64,000 nt of DNA from Bifidobacteriaceae bacterium UBA2724. Lineage in GTDB: Bacteria > Actinomycetota > Actinomycetes > Actinomycetales > Bifidobacteriaceae. Below, piece after piece: positions 53,829-63,706 of this stretch (positions are counted from its first letter, which is position 1; the number at the start of each line of letters is the position of its first letter). Both the position numbers and the translations under genes were made by a program. A model generated the notes under the pieces. The model was not told the DNA's origin. It made no database searches and saw only the letters and a list, made by a program, of their open reading frames with translations. The stretch is taken from positions 62,001-126,000 of the forward strand of contig DEKK01000012.1 in assembly GCA_002353815.1 (NCBI GenBank). Direction: 5' to 3'.

Positions 53829-56800
53829 CTACGGACGCGGCTTCGGGCTCCACGTGAGGTCGTCGAGCATCTGGTCGACCCAAGCCAGCACCTCGGGGGT
53901 GGTCATCGGCTTCGAGCCAAGAGAACCCTGGAAGGGGGCCGGGATGACGAGCGTGTGCGTCACGGGGCGGTACTGCGTGCCGTGGTACACGCGGATCATG
54001 CGCATGAGCACCGACTCCGGCGGGTCGAAGCCCACGACGCGCACAGAACGGCCCTGCGCGATGATGTCGGTGATGCCCATGCCGCGTGCACGGTTGCGCA
54101 GCGAGGCGACGGCGAACAGCGAGTCGAGCGACTCGGGCAGCGCGCCGTACCGGTCACGCAGCTCCTCGCGGATCTCGCGGAAATCATCCTCGGTGCGGGC
54201 CTCGGCGATCTCGCGGTACGCCTGCAGGCGCAGCTTGTCGGCGGCGATGTAGTCGGCGGGGATCGACGCCTCGATGGGCAGGTCGATCGCAACCGTCGCC
54301 TCCTCGACCTTGTCTGGCTCCTTGTAATGCTCCACGGCATCGGACACCATGCGCACGTACAGATCGAACCCCACGCCCTCGATGTGGCCGGACTGCTCGC
54401 CGCCCAGCAGGTTGCCGGTGCCGCGGATCTCCAGGTCCTTCATGGCCACGTCGAACCCGGCGCCCAGCGCCGTGTTCTGCGCGATGGTGAGCAGGCGGTC
54501 GTGCGCCGTCTGCGTCATGGGGCGTTCGGGGTCGTACAGGAAGTATGCGTAGGCGCGTTCCCTGCCGCGCCCCACGCGTCCGCGCAGCTGGTGGAGCTGC
54601 GACAGACCGAAGCGGTCGGCGCGGTCCACGATGAGCGTGTTGGCGTTCGAGATATCGAGTCCGGTCTCGATGATCGTGGTGCACACGAGCACGTCGATGT
54701 CGCGGTGCCAGAAGTCGCGGATCACGGAATCGAGCTGTTTCTCGCTCATCTTGCCGTGCGCGACGGCGATATGCGCGTCCGGCACGAGCTCGGCGAGATG
54801 CGCCGCCACCTTGGAGATGTCCTGCACGCGGTTGTGCACGTAGAACACCTGGCCTCCGCGCAAAAGCTCCCGCTTGATGGCCGCGGCCACCTGGGAGTCC
54901 TCGTAGCGGCCCACGTAGGTGAGCACGGGCAGGCGGTCCTCGGGCGGGGTGGCGAGCGTCGACATCTCGCGGATGCCGGTCACCGCCATCTCGAGCGTGC
55001 GCGGTATAGGCGTCGCCGACAGCGACAGCACGTCGACGTTGGTGCGCAGGGCCTTGAGCGTCTCTTTGTGCTCGACGCCGAAACGCTGTTCCTCGTCGAT
55101 GATCACGAGCCCCAGGTCCTTGAACTTGATGGAGGGGTTGAGCAGCTTGTGGGTGCCGATCACGACGTCGACCTTGCCGCTGGCCAGCCCCTCGGTGGTC
55201 TCCGCGATCTCCTTGGCGGTCTGGAACCGGCTCATCTGCTCGACGTCGACGGGGAATCCCTCGTAACGCTGGGTGAAGGTCTCGTAATGCTGCTGCACGA
55301 GCAGCGTGGTGGGCGCGAGCACGGCCACCTGTTTGCCATCCTGCACTGCCTTGAACGCCGCACGGACGGCGATCTCGGTCTTGCCGAATCCCACGTCGCC
55401 GCAGATGAGACGGTCCATGGGCACGGGCTTCTCCATGTCGGCCTTGACCTCGTCGATGGTGCGCAGCTGGTCGGGCGTCTCCTGATATGGGAAGGCGTCC
55501 TCGAGCTCGCGCTGCCACGGCGTGTCGGGGCTGAAGGCGAATCCGGGAGTGGCCTGCCGCGCGGAATACAGGCGGACGAGGTCGTCCGCGATCTCTTTGA
55601 CGTGCTTGCGGGCGCGTGACTTCGTGGCTTCCCAGTCCGCGCCGCCCAGCTTGTTGAGTTTGGGCTGGTCGGATCCGATGTATTTGCTGATCTGGTCGAG
55701 TTGGTCCGCCGGCACGAAAAGCCTATCGGCCGGCGCGCCGCGGTGGCTGGGCGCGTATTCGATGACGATGTATTCGCGCTCGGCCTGCGGGTCGCCGGCC
55801 ACCTTGCGCTTCTGCATTCCCACGAAACGCCCGATGCCGTGCTGCTCATGCACCACGAAATCGCCGGGCTTGAGCTCCAGCAGGTCGATGGTCTTGCGGC
55901 GGCGCTGTGGGGTGCGCTGCAGGCCGGCGGCGGAATTGCGCCCGGTGATGTCGCGTTCCGTGAGCAGCGCGAGGCCGGCGGGCGGGTCGATGAATCCATC
56001 GATGGCGCGGGACTGCACGTAGTCGACGCCGGGCACGAGCGCCTCGTTCATGGCGCGGCGCAGACGCGACAGCGTGCCATGGCTCGGCGCGGTGATGACG
56101 ACGCGCATACGGGCGTCGACAAGGTCGCGCACACCCGAGACGATGCGGTCTTCGCGGCCACGGTACTCCTCGCTCGCCTGTGCGCCGAGCGTCACATGGC
56201 CCCATGCGGCCACACGGCTGCGCGCATCCGATGCAGCGGCCGCATCCCCTGCGGCCCCCGCGGCCCTCGCACCATCGGCGTCGGCGGAAGCGGCTTCGGC
56301 GGCGCGCTCCGGGACGGCGCGTTCCGCCGGGGCGCCGGCGTCGCCTTCGACAGGAGCTGAATTCGTGCCGAAATCCGAAAATTCCCAGACGCGCAGCCCT
56401 CGCTCGAGAAGGGACCGCACGGTGGTGTCATAGGGATAGAAGCTCGCGGCGTCGAACGAAATGGGGGCGCCGGCTCCCCTGCCTTCGGCGGCGACATGCC
56501 AGCTCGCGGCAAGGAACTCGGCGGAGGTGCGGGACAGGTCGTCGGCGGCGCGGTTGAGCCGCTCGGGGTCCCATAGCATCGCGACGGAGCCGCCGTCGAA
56601 CAGGTTCCAGACGGGCCGCAGATCGTCGACCAATGCCGGCAAAAGGGACTCCATGCCCTCGACCGGGATGGCGTTCGCGATGGATTCCAGCATGTCGTCG
56701 GCATTCGCGATGACGCCGACAAGCGATTTGGCGCGCGTCCGCACATCTTCGGTGAACTGCAGTTCGCGGCATGGCGTGGCCCAGACGATGGGCACGTCGT

Positions 56801-57704
56801 CGCCGAAGGTACGTTGGTCGGAGGCATGGAATTCGCGGATCGTGTCGATCTCATCGCCGAAGAACTCGATGCGCACCGGGTGCGGCGCCGTGGGCGGAAA
56901 CACGTCGATGATGCCGCCGCGCACCGCGAAATCGCCGCGGTCCATCACCAGATCGACGCGCGTGTAAGCGTTTTCGACCAGCCGGCGCTCGGCCTCGTCG
57001 AAGGGAATCTGCTCGCCGGTTTTGAAAACAAGCGGCTCCACATCCTCGATGCCGCCCACGATCGGCTGGATGAGCGAGCGAATGGGCATGACAAGCAGGC
57101 GGATGGGCGAGAACAGCGGGTCGTCAGGGCGCGGATGCGCGAGGCGATGGAACACGGCCATGCGCTGTGCGACGGTGTCGGCGCGAGGCGACAGGCGCTC
57201 ATGCGGCAGGGTCTCCCATGCGGGAAGCACGGCGATGTCACGCGGCGACCCCGCGTACCACGAGCGCAGGGAGCCGGCGATTTCCTCGGCGTCGCGGTCG
57301 GAGGGCACCACGAGCACCACCGGGCGCCGCGCGGCGACGGCGGCGGCCACCGCGGGACGCACGCCATGGGGGGCGTCCACGACAAGCGGCTCGTCGTCGG
57401 CGGGCCCCTGCGCATCGTCGAGAAGCTCGGCGAAGGCAGTGTCGCCGCCAAGCAACGGCAGCAGTTCCGACAGCGATCCGTCGCGCGGGGTCCCCGAGGC
57501 CACAGGGGCATGGGGCGCGTCGGCGGCGGGCTGCGACGGAGCCGGGTCCTGCGGCGAAGCGGCGTTTTGCGAGGTTTTCACGGAATGGGATGCGCCGGCA
57601 ACCTGCGATGCGCTTACGGCCTGCGACGATGACGCCTTCCGCGGCGTGGAGGCAGGCTTCCCGGGCTTCCCCGATGCTTGGAATCGCGCTGTGTCAGCGG
57701 CCAT
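53829..57704 (-). CDS. mfd: Transcription-repair coupling factor
   Basis: 1291 residues. Order: a low-complexity N-terminus of about 60 residues, UvrB-homology domains 1-2, the RNA-polymerase interaction domain (GDFVVHEQHGIGRFVG), then RecG-like translocase motifs: LICGDVGFGKTEIAVRAAFK (Walker A), LVIIDEEQRFGVEHKE (DEEQ), LSATPIPRTLEMAV and the C-terminal TRCF domain. It pushes stalled RNA polymerase off lesions and recruits UvrA. An Ala-rich insert lies near residue 470. The ATG lies within the pth end (11-base overlap) with CAGGAG upstream, so it is coupled to pth. Confidence 0.97.
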   Translation of the reverse strand: MAADTARFQASGKPGKPASTPRKASSSQAVSASQVAGASHSVKTSQNAASPQDPAPSQPAADAPHAPVASGTPRDGSLSELLPLLGGDTAFAELLDDAQGPADDEPLVVDAPHGVRPAVAAAVAARRPVVLVVPSDRDAEEIAGSLRSWYAGSPRDIAVLPAWETLPHERLSPRADTVAQRMAVFHRLAHPRPDDPLFSPIRLLVMPIRSLIQPIVGGIEDVEPLVFKTGEQIPFDEAERRLVENAYTRVDLVMDRGDFAVRGGIIDVFPPTAPHPVRIEFFGDEIDTIREFHASDQRTFGDDVPIVWATPCRELQFTEDVRTRAKSLVGVIANADDMLESIANAIPVEGMESLLPALVDDLRPVWNLFDGGSVAMLWDPERLNRAADDLSRTSAEFLAASWHVAAEGRGAGAPISFDAASFYPYDTTVRSLLERGLRVWEFSDFGTNSAPVEGDAGAPAERAVPERAAEAASADADGARAAGAAGDAAAASDARSRVAAWGHVTLGAQASEEYRGREDRIVSGVRDLVDARMRVVITAPSHGTLSRLRRAMNEALVPGVDYVQSRAIDGFIDPPAGLALLTERDITGRNSAAGLQRTPQRRRKTIDLLELKPGDFVVHEQHGIGRFVGMQKRKVAGDPQAEREYIVIEYAPSHRGAPADRLFVPADQLDQISKYIGSDQPKLNKLGGADWEATKSRARKHVKEIADDLVRLYSARQATPGFAFSPDTPWQRELEDAFPYQETPDQLRTIDEVKADMEKPVPMDRLICGDVGFGKTEIAVRAAFKAVQDGKQVAVLAPTTLLVQQHYETFTQRYEGFPVDVEQMSRFQTAKEIAETTEGLASGKVDVVIGTHKLLNPSIKFKDLGLVIIDEEQRFGVEHKETLKALRTNVDVLSLSATPIPRTLEMAVTGIREMSTLATPPEDRLPVLTYVGRYEDSQVAAAIKRELLRGGQVFYVHNRVQDISKVAAHLAELVPDAHIAVAHGKMSEKQLDSVIRDFWHRDIDVLVCTTIIETGLDISNANTLIVDRADRFGLSQLHQLRGRVGRGRERAYAYFLYDPERPMTQTAHDRLLTIAQNTALGAGFDVAMKDLEIRGTGNLLGGEQSGHIEGVGFDLYVRMVSDAVEHYKEPDKVEEATVAIDLPIEASIPADYIAADKLRLQAYREIAEARTEDDFREIREELRDRYGALPESLDSLFAVASLRNRARGMGITDIIAQGRSVRVVGFDPPESVLMRMIRVYHGTQYRPVTHTLVIPAPFQGSLGSKPMTTPEVLAWVDQMLDDLTWSPKPRP

Positions 57705-58293
57705 TGAAACGCTCCTGGGCCGTCGCCAGCCCGTCGAAGATGATGGTTTCGGCGGCATCGGCGCCGTCGGCGAGGAAGTCCTCGAGTTCCTTGCGCTGGG
57801 AGCCCGAGAATCCGCCCAGCACCCAGTCGATGGTGTTCTGGTGCGCGTTCGCCCCGCGCGCCGCATGCCCCACGCCCAGGCGCACGCGCGAATAGGCGTT
57901 GGTGCCAAGGGAACGGTCGATGGACTTGATGCCGTTGTGCCCGCCGGCGGAGCCGCCGGCCTTCACCTTGATGCGGCCGAAATCAAGGTCCATGTCGTCG
58001 TGGATCACGACGACATGCTCGGCGGGAATGTCGTAATATGCGCTCACCGACGCCACTGCATCGCCCGATGCATTCATGAAGGTGAGCGGCTTGATGAGGA
58101 AGAACTTGCGGGCGTCGCCGTTGAGACGCATCACGCCTTTGCCCAGCATGGCGAGCCCTTTGTGATCCGAGAAGCTCACCGACCAGCGCTCCGCAAGCAC
58201 GTCGGCGCACATGAAGCCCATGTTGTGGCGGGTGCCTTCGTATTTCTTGCCGGGGTTGCCCAGGCCTGCGATAAGCCAGAAATCAGATGCCAT
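57694..58293 (-). CDS. pth: Peptidyl-tRNA hydrolase
   Basis: 199 residues. Releases peptides from peptidyl-tRNA. FWLIAGLGNPGKKYEGTRHN carries the catalytic His; FLIKPLTFMNASGDAV, VIHDDMDLDFGRIKVKAGGS and GGHNGIKSIDRSLG complete the family signature. The start MASDFWLIAG follows AAGGACAACAACA (AAGGA at nine bases). It overlaps the GNAT gene upstream and the mfd gene downstream, so GNAT-pth-mfd form one unit. Confidence 0.97.
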   Translation of the reverse strand: MASDFWLIAGLGNPGKKYEGTRHNMGFMCADVLAERWSVSFSDHKGLAMLGKGVMRLNGDARKFFLIKPLTFMNASGDAVASVSAYYDIPAEHVVVIHDDMDLDFGRIKVKAGGSAGGHNGIKSIDRSLGTNAYSRVRLGVGHAARGANAHQNTIDWVLGGFSGSQRKELEDFLADGADAAETIIFDGLATAQERFNGR

Positions 58294-58957
58294 TGTTGTT
58301 GTCCTTATTGTTGTCATTGTCACGGTCGTCATGTGACCCGCCCCGACGGTCCGCATCCGCGGGGCGCGAAGGCTCGCCGGGTCTCAAATCCTTGTACCAA
58401 TACACGACGTCGAGCACACGGGAGCCATTGCGGATGGCGGCGGGAAGGACGCCGAAACGCGTCAGTCCGAAGCTTTCCATGAGGTGCATGGAACCTTCGT
58501 TGGCGTCGAAAACGCAACTCACGGCCTTCTCATAGCCCAGGTCGCGCGCCCGGTGCAACAGCCAGTCGACGAGCATCCTGCCGGCTCCCCTGCCCCGCCA
58601 ATACGAACCGACATAATAACTCAGCTCCACGATGGAGTCGTAGCCCGCGCGGGGGCGGTACCTGCTCAACGAACCGAATCCTATGGTCTGTCCGCGGTAT
58701 CGGACGACCACCACGGGGTATCGGGAACGCGGCGTGTGCCGTTCGAGCCAGTCGCGGCGCTGCTCCATGCTGCGCTCGTCGAGGTCCGACGTGGACACCC
58801 CTTCGCGGATGGCTTCGTTGTATATGCGCGTGATGGCGTGGATGTCGCTGACACGGGCGTCGCGGATGGTGAACACGTCCGTGCCATCGCACGACGGGCC
58901 GTTCCTCCGCGCCCCGCCATGTGAGACCGGCCGCGGCTGCATGTCGCCTTCCGTCAT
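58283..58957 (-). CDS. GNAT acetyltransferase, phosphinothricin-acetyltransferase-like
   Basis: 224 residues. GNAT fold: FTIRDARVSDIHAITRIYNE, then IVELSYYVGSYWRGRGAGRML with the acetyl-CoA loop (RGRGAG) and NEGSMHLMESFGLTRFG. Acetylates a small amine; substrate unknown. The start MTEGDMQPR has GAGGAGG six bases away. The last 15 residues are Asp/Asn repeats (DDRDNDNNKDNNNGI) whose DNA also contains the ribosome-binding site and start of pth, so the tail may exist because of that overlap. Confidence 0.88.
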   Translation of the reverse strand: MTEGDMQPRPVSHGGARRNGPSCDGTDVFTIRDARVSDIHAITRIYNEAIREGVSTSDLDERSMEQRRDWLERHTPRSRYPVVVVRYRGQTIGFGSLSRYRPRAGYDSIVELSYYVGSYWRGRGAGRMLVDWLLHRARDLGYEKAVSCVFDANEGSMHLMESFGLTRFGVLPAAIRNGSRVLDVVYWYKDLRPGEPSRPADADRRGGSHDDRDNDNNKDNNNGI

Positions 58958-59139
58958 GTGATGCCTCCTCGCCCGTCCCGCATCATGCCTGCGTCACCCC
59001 GCGCGTCACCGGGATGGTGGACGCGCCATGAGCCGCTCCATGCCGCCGATGGCCGGATGACATGGAGCCGCAACGCTGTCAAAGATTCTAGTGTGTTTCT
59101 TCGCCACCGAGCCCCGATGGCTCCGCCGCCCCGCCGACG

Positions 59140-59180
59140 CCGGCCGGTGCAGTTCACCGAGGGGCGACTGCACCGGCCGG
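59140..59180 (-). terminator. Hairpin downstream of the UPF0182 gene
   Basis: CCGGCCGGTGCAGT pairs perfectly with ACTGCACCGGCCGG around a 13-base loop; no U-run. Confidence 0.65.
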
Positions 59181-59206
59181 TGGCGATGAGGCGGCGGGAT
59201 CCTTCC

Positions 59207-62200
59207 CTACTGGCCGGTGTCGGAATCGTCCGAACCCGACGTGGCGGCCGTCGAACCGCCGTTGCCCTTGGATTCCTCCTCGGTGGCCGTCTCCAGCGCC
59301 TTCTTGAGACGGTCCTGCGCCTCGCCGTAGGCGCTCCAGTCACCGTCCTTCATGGCCTGTTCCGAATCCTTCATGGCCTGGCTGGCGTCATCCAGGGCCT
59401 GCTTCAGGGCGTCGCTTGACGTGCCTGTCGAATCTTTGCCTGACGAACCTGTGCCTGTCGAATCCGAACCCGTCGAACCTTTGCCTGTCGAATCCGAACC
59501 CTTCGAATCCGAACCCGCCTGATCGGCATCACCGGCGTCAGCCCCGGAATCTCCGCCGAACACCTGGTCGAGCGCCTCGTCCAGCGTGTCGGCGAATCCG
59601 ACCTGGTCGCCGAAGGCGACGAGCACCTTCTTGAGCAGCGGGTAGCTGGTGGAGCCATTGGACTTCACGTACACCGGCTGCACGTAAACCAGGCCGCCGC
59701 CGATCGGCAGCGTCAGCAGGTTGCCGCGGTCGATGCTCGTGTCGCCTTGCTGGAGCAGGTTGAGCTCCTTCGAGACGTCGGCGTCGGCGTTGAAGTTGTT
59801 CTGCGCCTGGCCCGGGCCCGGCACGTTGGAGTTCTTGGGCAGCTCGAGCAGCCTCAGCGTGCCGTAGTTCCCGCCTACCACGCCGTCCTCGTTACCGGCG
59901 TCGGAATCCACCGATAGGAATCCCGTGAGGATTTCTCGCGTCGACGTGCCGGCCGGGATATAGGTGCTGGTCAGCGAGAACGTAGGTTCGCTCATGCCTT
60001 CGGTCTGCAGCGTCAGGTAGTACGGCGGCTGCAGCACGCCCTGCTGCTTCTCGGCGTCGGATTCGGTGGGGTCGGTCGGCGTCTGCCAGAAGTCCTCGCC
60101 CGAGAAGAACTCGCTGGCATTCGTCACATGGTACTTGGCCAGGAGAGAGCGTTGCACCTTGAACATGCCCTCTGGATACCGCAGGTGGCTCATGAGGTCG
60201 CCGCTGATGTCGCCGATTGGCTTGTACTGGGTGGGGAACACGCCCTCCCACGCCTGCAGCACGGGGTCGTCGGGGTCCCACGCGTACAGGTCGACGCTGC
60301 CGTCGTACGCGTCCACCGTCGCCTTGACGGAATTGCGCATGTAGTTCACGGTCTGCGACTGCAGGGACTTGACAGTGCTCGATTCCTCGGTCACGGAATC
60401 GGTGGTCACGCTCGCCAGGTCGACGTTCTGGCTATACGGGTAGTCGTCGGACGTGGTGTAGGCGTCGACGATCCACTTGACGCGCCCGTTGACCACCGCG
60501 GGATACACGCGTCCGTCGAGAGTGAGGTACGGGGCGACCTTCTTTACGCGCTCGGACGGGTCGCGGTAATACAGGATCTGCGACGCGGAGTTCACACGTT
60601 CCGAGAAGAAGATCTGGTCGGTGCCGAAGCGGATGGAATATATCAGCTTGATGAACCAGTTCGAGATGGCGGGCCCGCCGTTGCCGGTGAACGTCGTGGT
60701 GACGCCCGAGGAGCCGGACGGGTAATCGAACTCCCAGCTTTCCCCGGTATCGGACCCGACGATCGAATAGTCGGGCGCGTTCGGCGAGAAGTAGATGCGC
60801 GGCTCGTAGCTCTCGGAACCGGTGAGCTCGCCGGTCGTGGGGATGTCCTTCTCGAAGAAGCGCGGCTGGCCGTCGGACGTGATCTGGTTGCCGTAGGCGG
60901 CGACCACGCCGTATCCATGCGTGTACACCGTATGGTCGTTGACCCAGTTGCGGTTGTCGTTGCCGTCGAGGTTGAGCTCGCGCGCCGCGATGACGGTGTC
61001 CTGGCTCTTGCCATCGATGGAGTATTTGTCGACCGACAGCGTGTCGGCGAAGGTGTAATACTGCTTGGACTGCTGGAGCTGCTTGAACGTCGGCGAAACG
61101 ACCTGCGGGTCGAGCAGTCGGATCTGGGCGGTCGTCTCGGCGTCGGACGACAGCGCGCCCGTCGTCGCCTGCGTCGACGCGTCGTAATCGCTCGTCACGA
61201 CGTTCTCCAGGCCGAAGGCATAGCGCGTGGCATCGATGTTGCGCTGGATGTAGGTGGATTCGAGCTCCTGCGCGTTGGGGTTGACGCGGAAGCGTGTCAT
61301 GAGAGCCGGGTACGCGCTCTGCACAAGAAGCGCGACGACGAGGAACGCCGCGACGGAGACGACGGGGAGCCTCCATGCCTTGAGCGCCTCGGCCCCCGAC
61401 ATAAAGGTCATGTCGCTGTTGAGCGCAGGGGTGCGCAGCACCCACACGGCGAGCACGATGCCCAGCACGAATATCAGCGCCGCCATGATGAACTGCGAGG
61501 GGATCGTGGCGTGCACGGTGGTGTACGACGCTCCGTCGGTGCGTGACCCGGTGTCGTTGAAATGGGAAAAGGCGCCGAGCATGGTCTGCGCGGAGAACAC
61601 GACGCCCAGCAGCACAATCCACACCGCGAGCTGGCGGCGGGCCTTGGCCGTGATGTCGACGAAGCCCATGCCCAGGCCCGTCGGCATGGTGAAACGGATG
61701 CCGCCGACCATCACATGCATGACCACCGACACGAGGAACCCGCAGACGAACAGCGCGCCGACGGCCGAGGCGATGAGGCTCAGGCCGGGCAGCACGAACA
61801 CATAGAAACCGGCGTCGATGCCGAACTGGGGGTCGGGGCGCCCGAAGGACCTGGCATGGAACAGCAGCAGTATCTCGGACCAATTCGAATAGAACCGCGA
61901 GCCGACGGACGCGCCGATGCACAGCGCCACGACGAGCGCGACATGGCGCGCGGTGGAGGACGACACGCCGTTCTTCAGCTCGATGACGCCGTGTCCCTCC
62001 TTGCGGAAATACGTCCCGTCCTCATCACCGGGACGCACGCGGATGGCGCGCCACGCCGAGAAAAACGCCACCCCGAAGGCCAGCACGGCATACGCCAGCC
62101 ACAGGCCCACCTTGATGGCAGCCTGGATCCAGATCACCGACGCATAGCCCAGCTGGCCATACCACATGACATCAGTGGTGAAGTCGACGAGGCCGAGGAA

Positions 62201-62383
62201 AAGAAAGACGACCGCCAGGACGATGAACGGAATCGCCACCGTACGCAGCAGAGAATGGCCCTCCCGCTTCTTGCCGCCCCTCTTGCCGCGCGTGATTTTC
62301 TTCGGCTTCGGCTTCTTGGCGCCGTGTTTCCCGGAGCCGTCGAAGTCGAACATATCGGAATCCCAGAACGTGTTAAAACCCAT
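59207..62383 (-). CDS. UPF0182-family large membrane protein
   Basis: 1058 residues. About seven membrane spans in the first 400 residues (TVAIPFIVLAVVFLFLGLVD onward), then a large extracytoplasmic region with the family features RVNPNAQELESTYIQRNIDA, VWVNDHTVYTHGYG-like and LLTLPIGGGLVYVQPVYV. Found throughout actinobacteria; function unknown. The C-terminal 110 residues are hydrophilic: Ser/Thr/Gly/Asp repeats (near residues 960-1005) and a short helical segment. The first 40 residues are basic. The start MGFNTFWDSD has a weak AAGC only; ATG 62353 is an alternative. Confidence 0.9.
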   Translation of the reverse strand: MGFNTFWDSDMFDFDGSGKHGAKKPKPKKITRGKRGGKKREGHSLLRTVAIPFIVLAVVFLFLGLVDFTTDVMWYGQLGYASVIWIQAAIKVGLWLAYAVLAFGVAFFSAWRAIRVRPGDEDGTYFRKEGHGVIELKNGVSSSTARHVALVVALCIGASVGSRFYSNWSEILLLFHARSFGRPDPQFGIDAGFYVFVLPGLSLIASAVGALFVCGFLVSVVMHVMVGGIRFTMPTGLGMGFVDITAKARRQLAVWIVLLGVVFSAQTMLGAFSHFNDTGSRTDGASYTTVHATIPSQFIMAALIFVLGIVLAVWVLRTPALNSDMTFMSGAEALKAWRLPVVSVAAFLVVALLVQSAYPALMTRFRVNPNAQELESTYIQRNIDATRYAFGLENVVTSDYDASTQATTGALSSDAETTAQIRLLDPQVVSPTFKQLQQSKQYYTFADTLSVDKYSIDGKSQDTVIAARELNLDGNDNRNWVNDHTVYTHGYGVVAAYGNQITSDGQPRFFEKDIPTTGELTGSESYEPRIYFSPNAPDYSIVGSDTGESWEFDYPSGSSGVTTTFTGNGGPAISNWFIKLIYSIRFGTDQIFFSERVNSASQILYYRDPSERVKKVAPYLTLDGRVYPAVVNGRVKWIVDAYTTSDDYPYSQNVDLASVTTDSVTEESSTVKSLQSQTVNYMRNSVKATVDAYDGSVDLYAWDPDDPVLQAWEGVFPTQYKPIGDISGDLMSHLRYPEGMFKVQRSLLAKYHVTNASEFFSGEDFWQTPTDPTESDAEKQQGVLQPPYYLTLQTEGMSEPTFSLTSTYIPAGTSTREILTGFLSVDSDAGNEDGVVGGNYGTLRLLELPKNSNVPGPGQAQNNFNADADVSKELNLLQQGDTSIDRGNLLTLPIGGGLVYVQPVYVKSNGSTSYPLLKKVLVAFGDQVGFADTLDEALDQVFGGDSGADAGDADQAGSDSKGSDSTGKGSTGSDSTGTGSSGKDSTGTSSDALKQALDDASQAMKDSEQAMKDGDWSAYGEAQDRLKKALETATEEESKGNGGSTAATSGSDDSDTGQ

Positions 62384-62481
62384 ATGGTCAGCTTACACAA
62401 CGGACCGTCCGTCGGCCGGGCGAAGCGCATCCTGCCGCGCCCCGCACCTCGCGGCACCCGCGCGCCGCGCCCCGCACAGAG

Positions 62482-62517
62482 AAAAACGCGGCCGGGAGCA
62501 CAAGTGCCCTCGGCCGC
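62482..62517 (-). terminator. Terminator of the amino-acid ABC permease operon
   Basis: GCGGCCG pairs with CGGCCGC, with further pairing inside, followed on the minus strand by TTTTTC. Confidence 0.8.
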
Positions 62518-62581
62518 ATCGTGGATTCACACGGCAGGTTCCGCCACCCGGCGTCACCCACCATGCATGACTCGGCGTGCA

Positions 62582-63706
62582 TCACACGGCGCCAGCGGAA
62601 TCGTCGGGGCTCCCGTCGGATCCCTTCCCGGTCTCGCGGCGGTCGATCGGCAGCTTCGGGAACGGGTGCTGCGGGTGACTCACCGGATGGTTCCGGTCGT
62701 GCCCGTGGCTGTAATGCGCGTGCTGCCAGTGGTCGGTCGTCGCGTTCGACCCGTGGTAGTGGTCGGGGAACTGCCGGTCGGCGCCTCCATAGGGCCTCTC
62801 GCCCTCCTGCGCGTCGGCGATCTGGTTCGCATTCGTGGCGTCCATGATGGCGATCGGCGCGGTCGGCTCGGTGACCGTGTTGCCGTATGTGCGTCCCTTC
62901 ATCAGCGCCGGCATGCGCTCGGCCAGGCGCGACAGCAGCCAGTCGAGCACGAAATAAATGATCCCGGCCACCACAAGCGTCTGCAGGATGTTGAAATACA
63001 TGGCGCCCAGGCGTCGCGACTCCTGGAGCAGGTCGGTGTACATGATGATGGAGCCCAGGGCCGTGTCCTTGAGCACCACGACGAGCTGCGTGATGGTGGC
63101 CGGCAGCATGGCGATCAGCGCCTGTGGCACCTCAACGGTCATGAGGGACTGCATGGGCGACAGGCCCAGGGCGAGGGCCGCCTCGCGCTGGCCGTGCGGC
63201 AGGTTGCCGACGCCGGAGCGCACGAGCTCGGCGATGACGGACCCGTTGTACAGCACGAGGCCGCCGACGACCGCCCAATAGCTGGGCGATGACAGGCCGG
63301 CGAAGGCGAACCAGCGCCAGAAGAACACCATGAGCAGCAGCTCCGGAACGGCGCGGAAGAACTCCACGATGACGGCTGACACGGCGCGCACGAGCATATT
63401 GGGCACAAGGCGACCGATGCCGAACACGATGCCGAAGACGATGGAGCCGACGACGGCCACGACAGCCGCCTTGACGGTCATCCACAGGCCGGGCAGGTAG
63501 AAGTCGGTCCACGCCTCGCGGTCGAGGGCGGGCTTCCACAGCTCCCAGCTCAGCTGGTTCTCGCCGTCCGGCGGGTTGTGTAGCCGCAGGATGACGAACA
63601 CGGCGAGGGCGACGAGCAACAGGCTGGCGACGGCGTTGAACATGCGGATGCGCCGGCGGCCGCGGGGCCCCGGCTGGTCGAAGAGGACGGAAGTGGACTC
63701 GTTCAT
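62582..63706 (-). CDS. Amino-acid (glutamate-type) ABC transporter permease, GluD-like, with His-rich tail
   Basis: 374 residues. HisM-type permease domain with about five spans: LPGLWMTVKAAVVAVVGSIV, IVEFFRAVPELLLMVFFW, and the EAA loop REAALALGLSPMQSLMTVEV that contacts the ATPase. Placed after GluC it resembles the GluABCD importer of actinobacteria. The cytoplasmic C-terminal tail of about 95 residues contains ten His in 33 residues (DHYHGSN..., HWQHAHYSHGHD), which is not usual for GluD. The ATG overlaps the GluC stop (ATGA). A terminator follows. Confidence 0.9.
   Translation of the reverse strand: MNESTSVLFDQPGPRGRRRIRMFNAVASLLLVALAVFVILRLHNPPDGENQLSWELWKPALDREAWTDFYLPGLWMTVKAAVVAVVGSIVFGIVFGIGRLVPNMLVRAVSAVIVEFFRAVPELLLMVFFWRWFAFAGLSSPSYWAVVGGLVLYNGSVIAELVRSGVGNLPHGQREAALALGLSPMQSLMTVEVPQALIAMLPATITQLVVVLKDTALGSIIMYTDLLQESRRLGAMYFNILQTLVVAGIIYFVLDWLLSRLAERMPALMKGRTYGNTVTEPTAPIAIMDATNANQIADAQEGERPYGGADRQFPDHYHGSNATTDHWQHAHYSHGHDRNHPVSHPQHPFPKLPIDRRETGKGSDGSPDDSAGAV

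Noticed and set aside
53955..55619. Long plus-strand frames opposite mfd
   Set aside because: Shadow frames; His/Val/Arg-rich composition without family features.
59410..59530. Repeated blocks resembling a CRISPR array
   Set aside because: Repeats are short, in frame, without spacers of constant length, and encode the UPF0182 tail.
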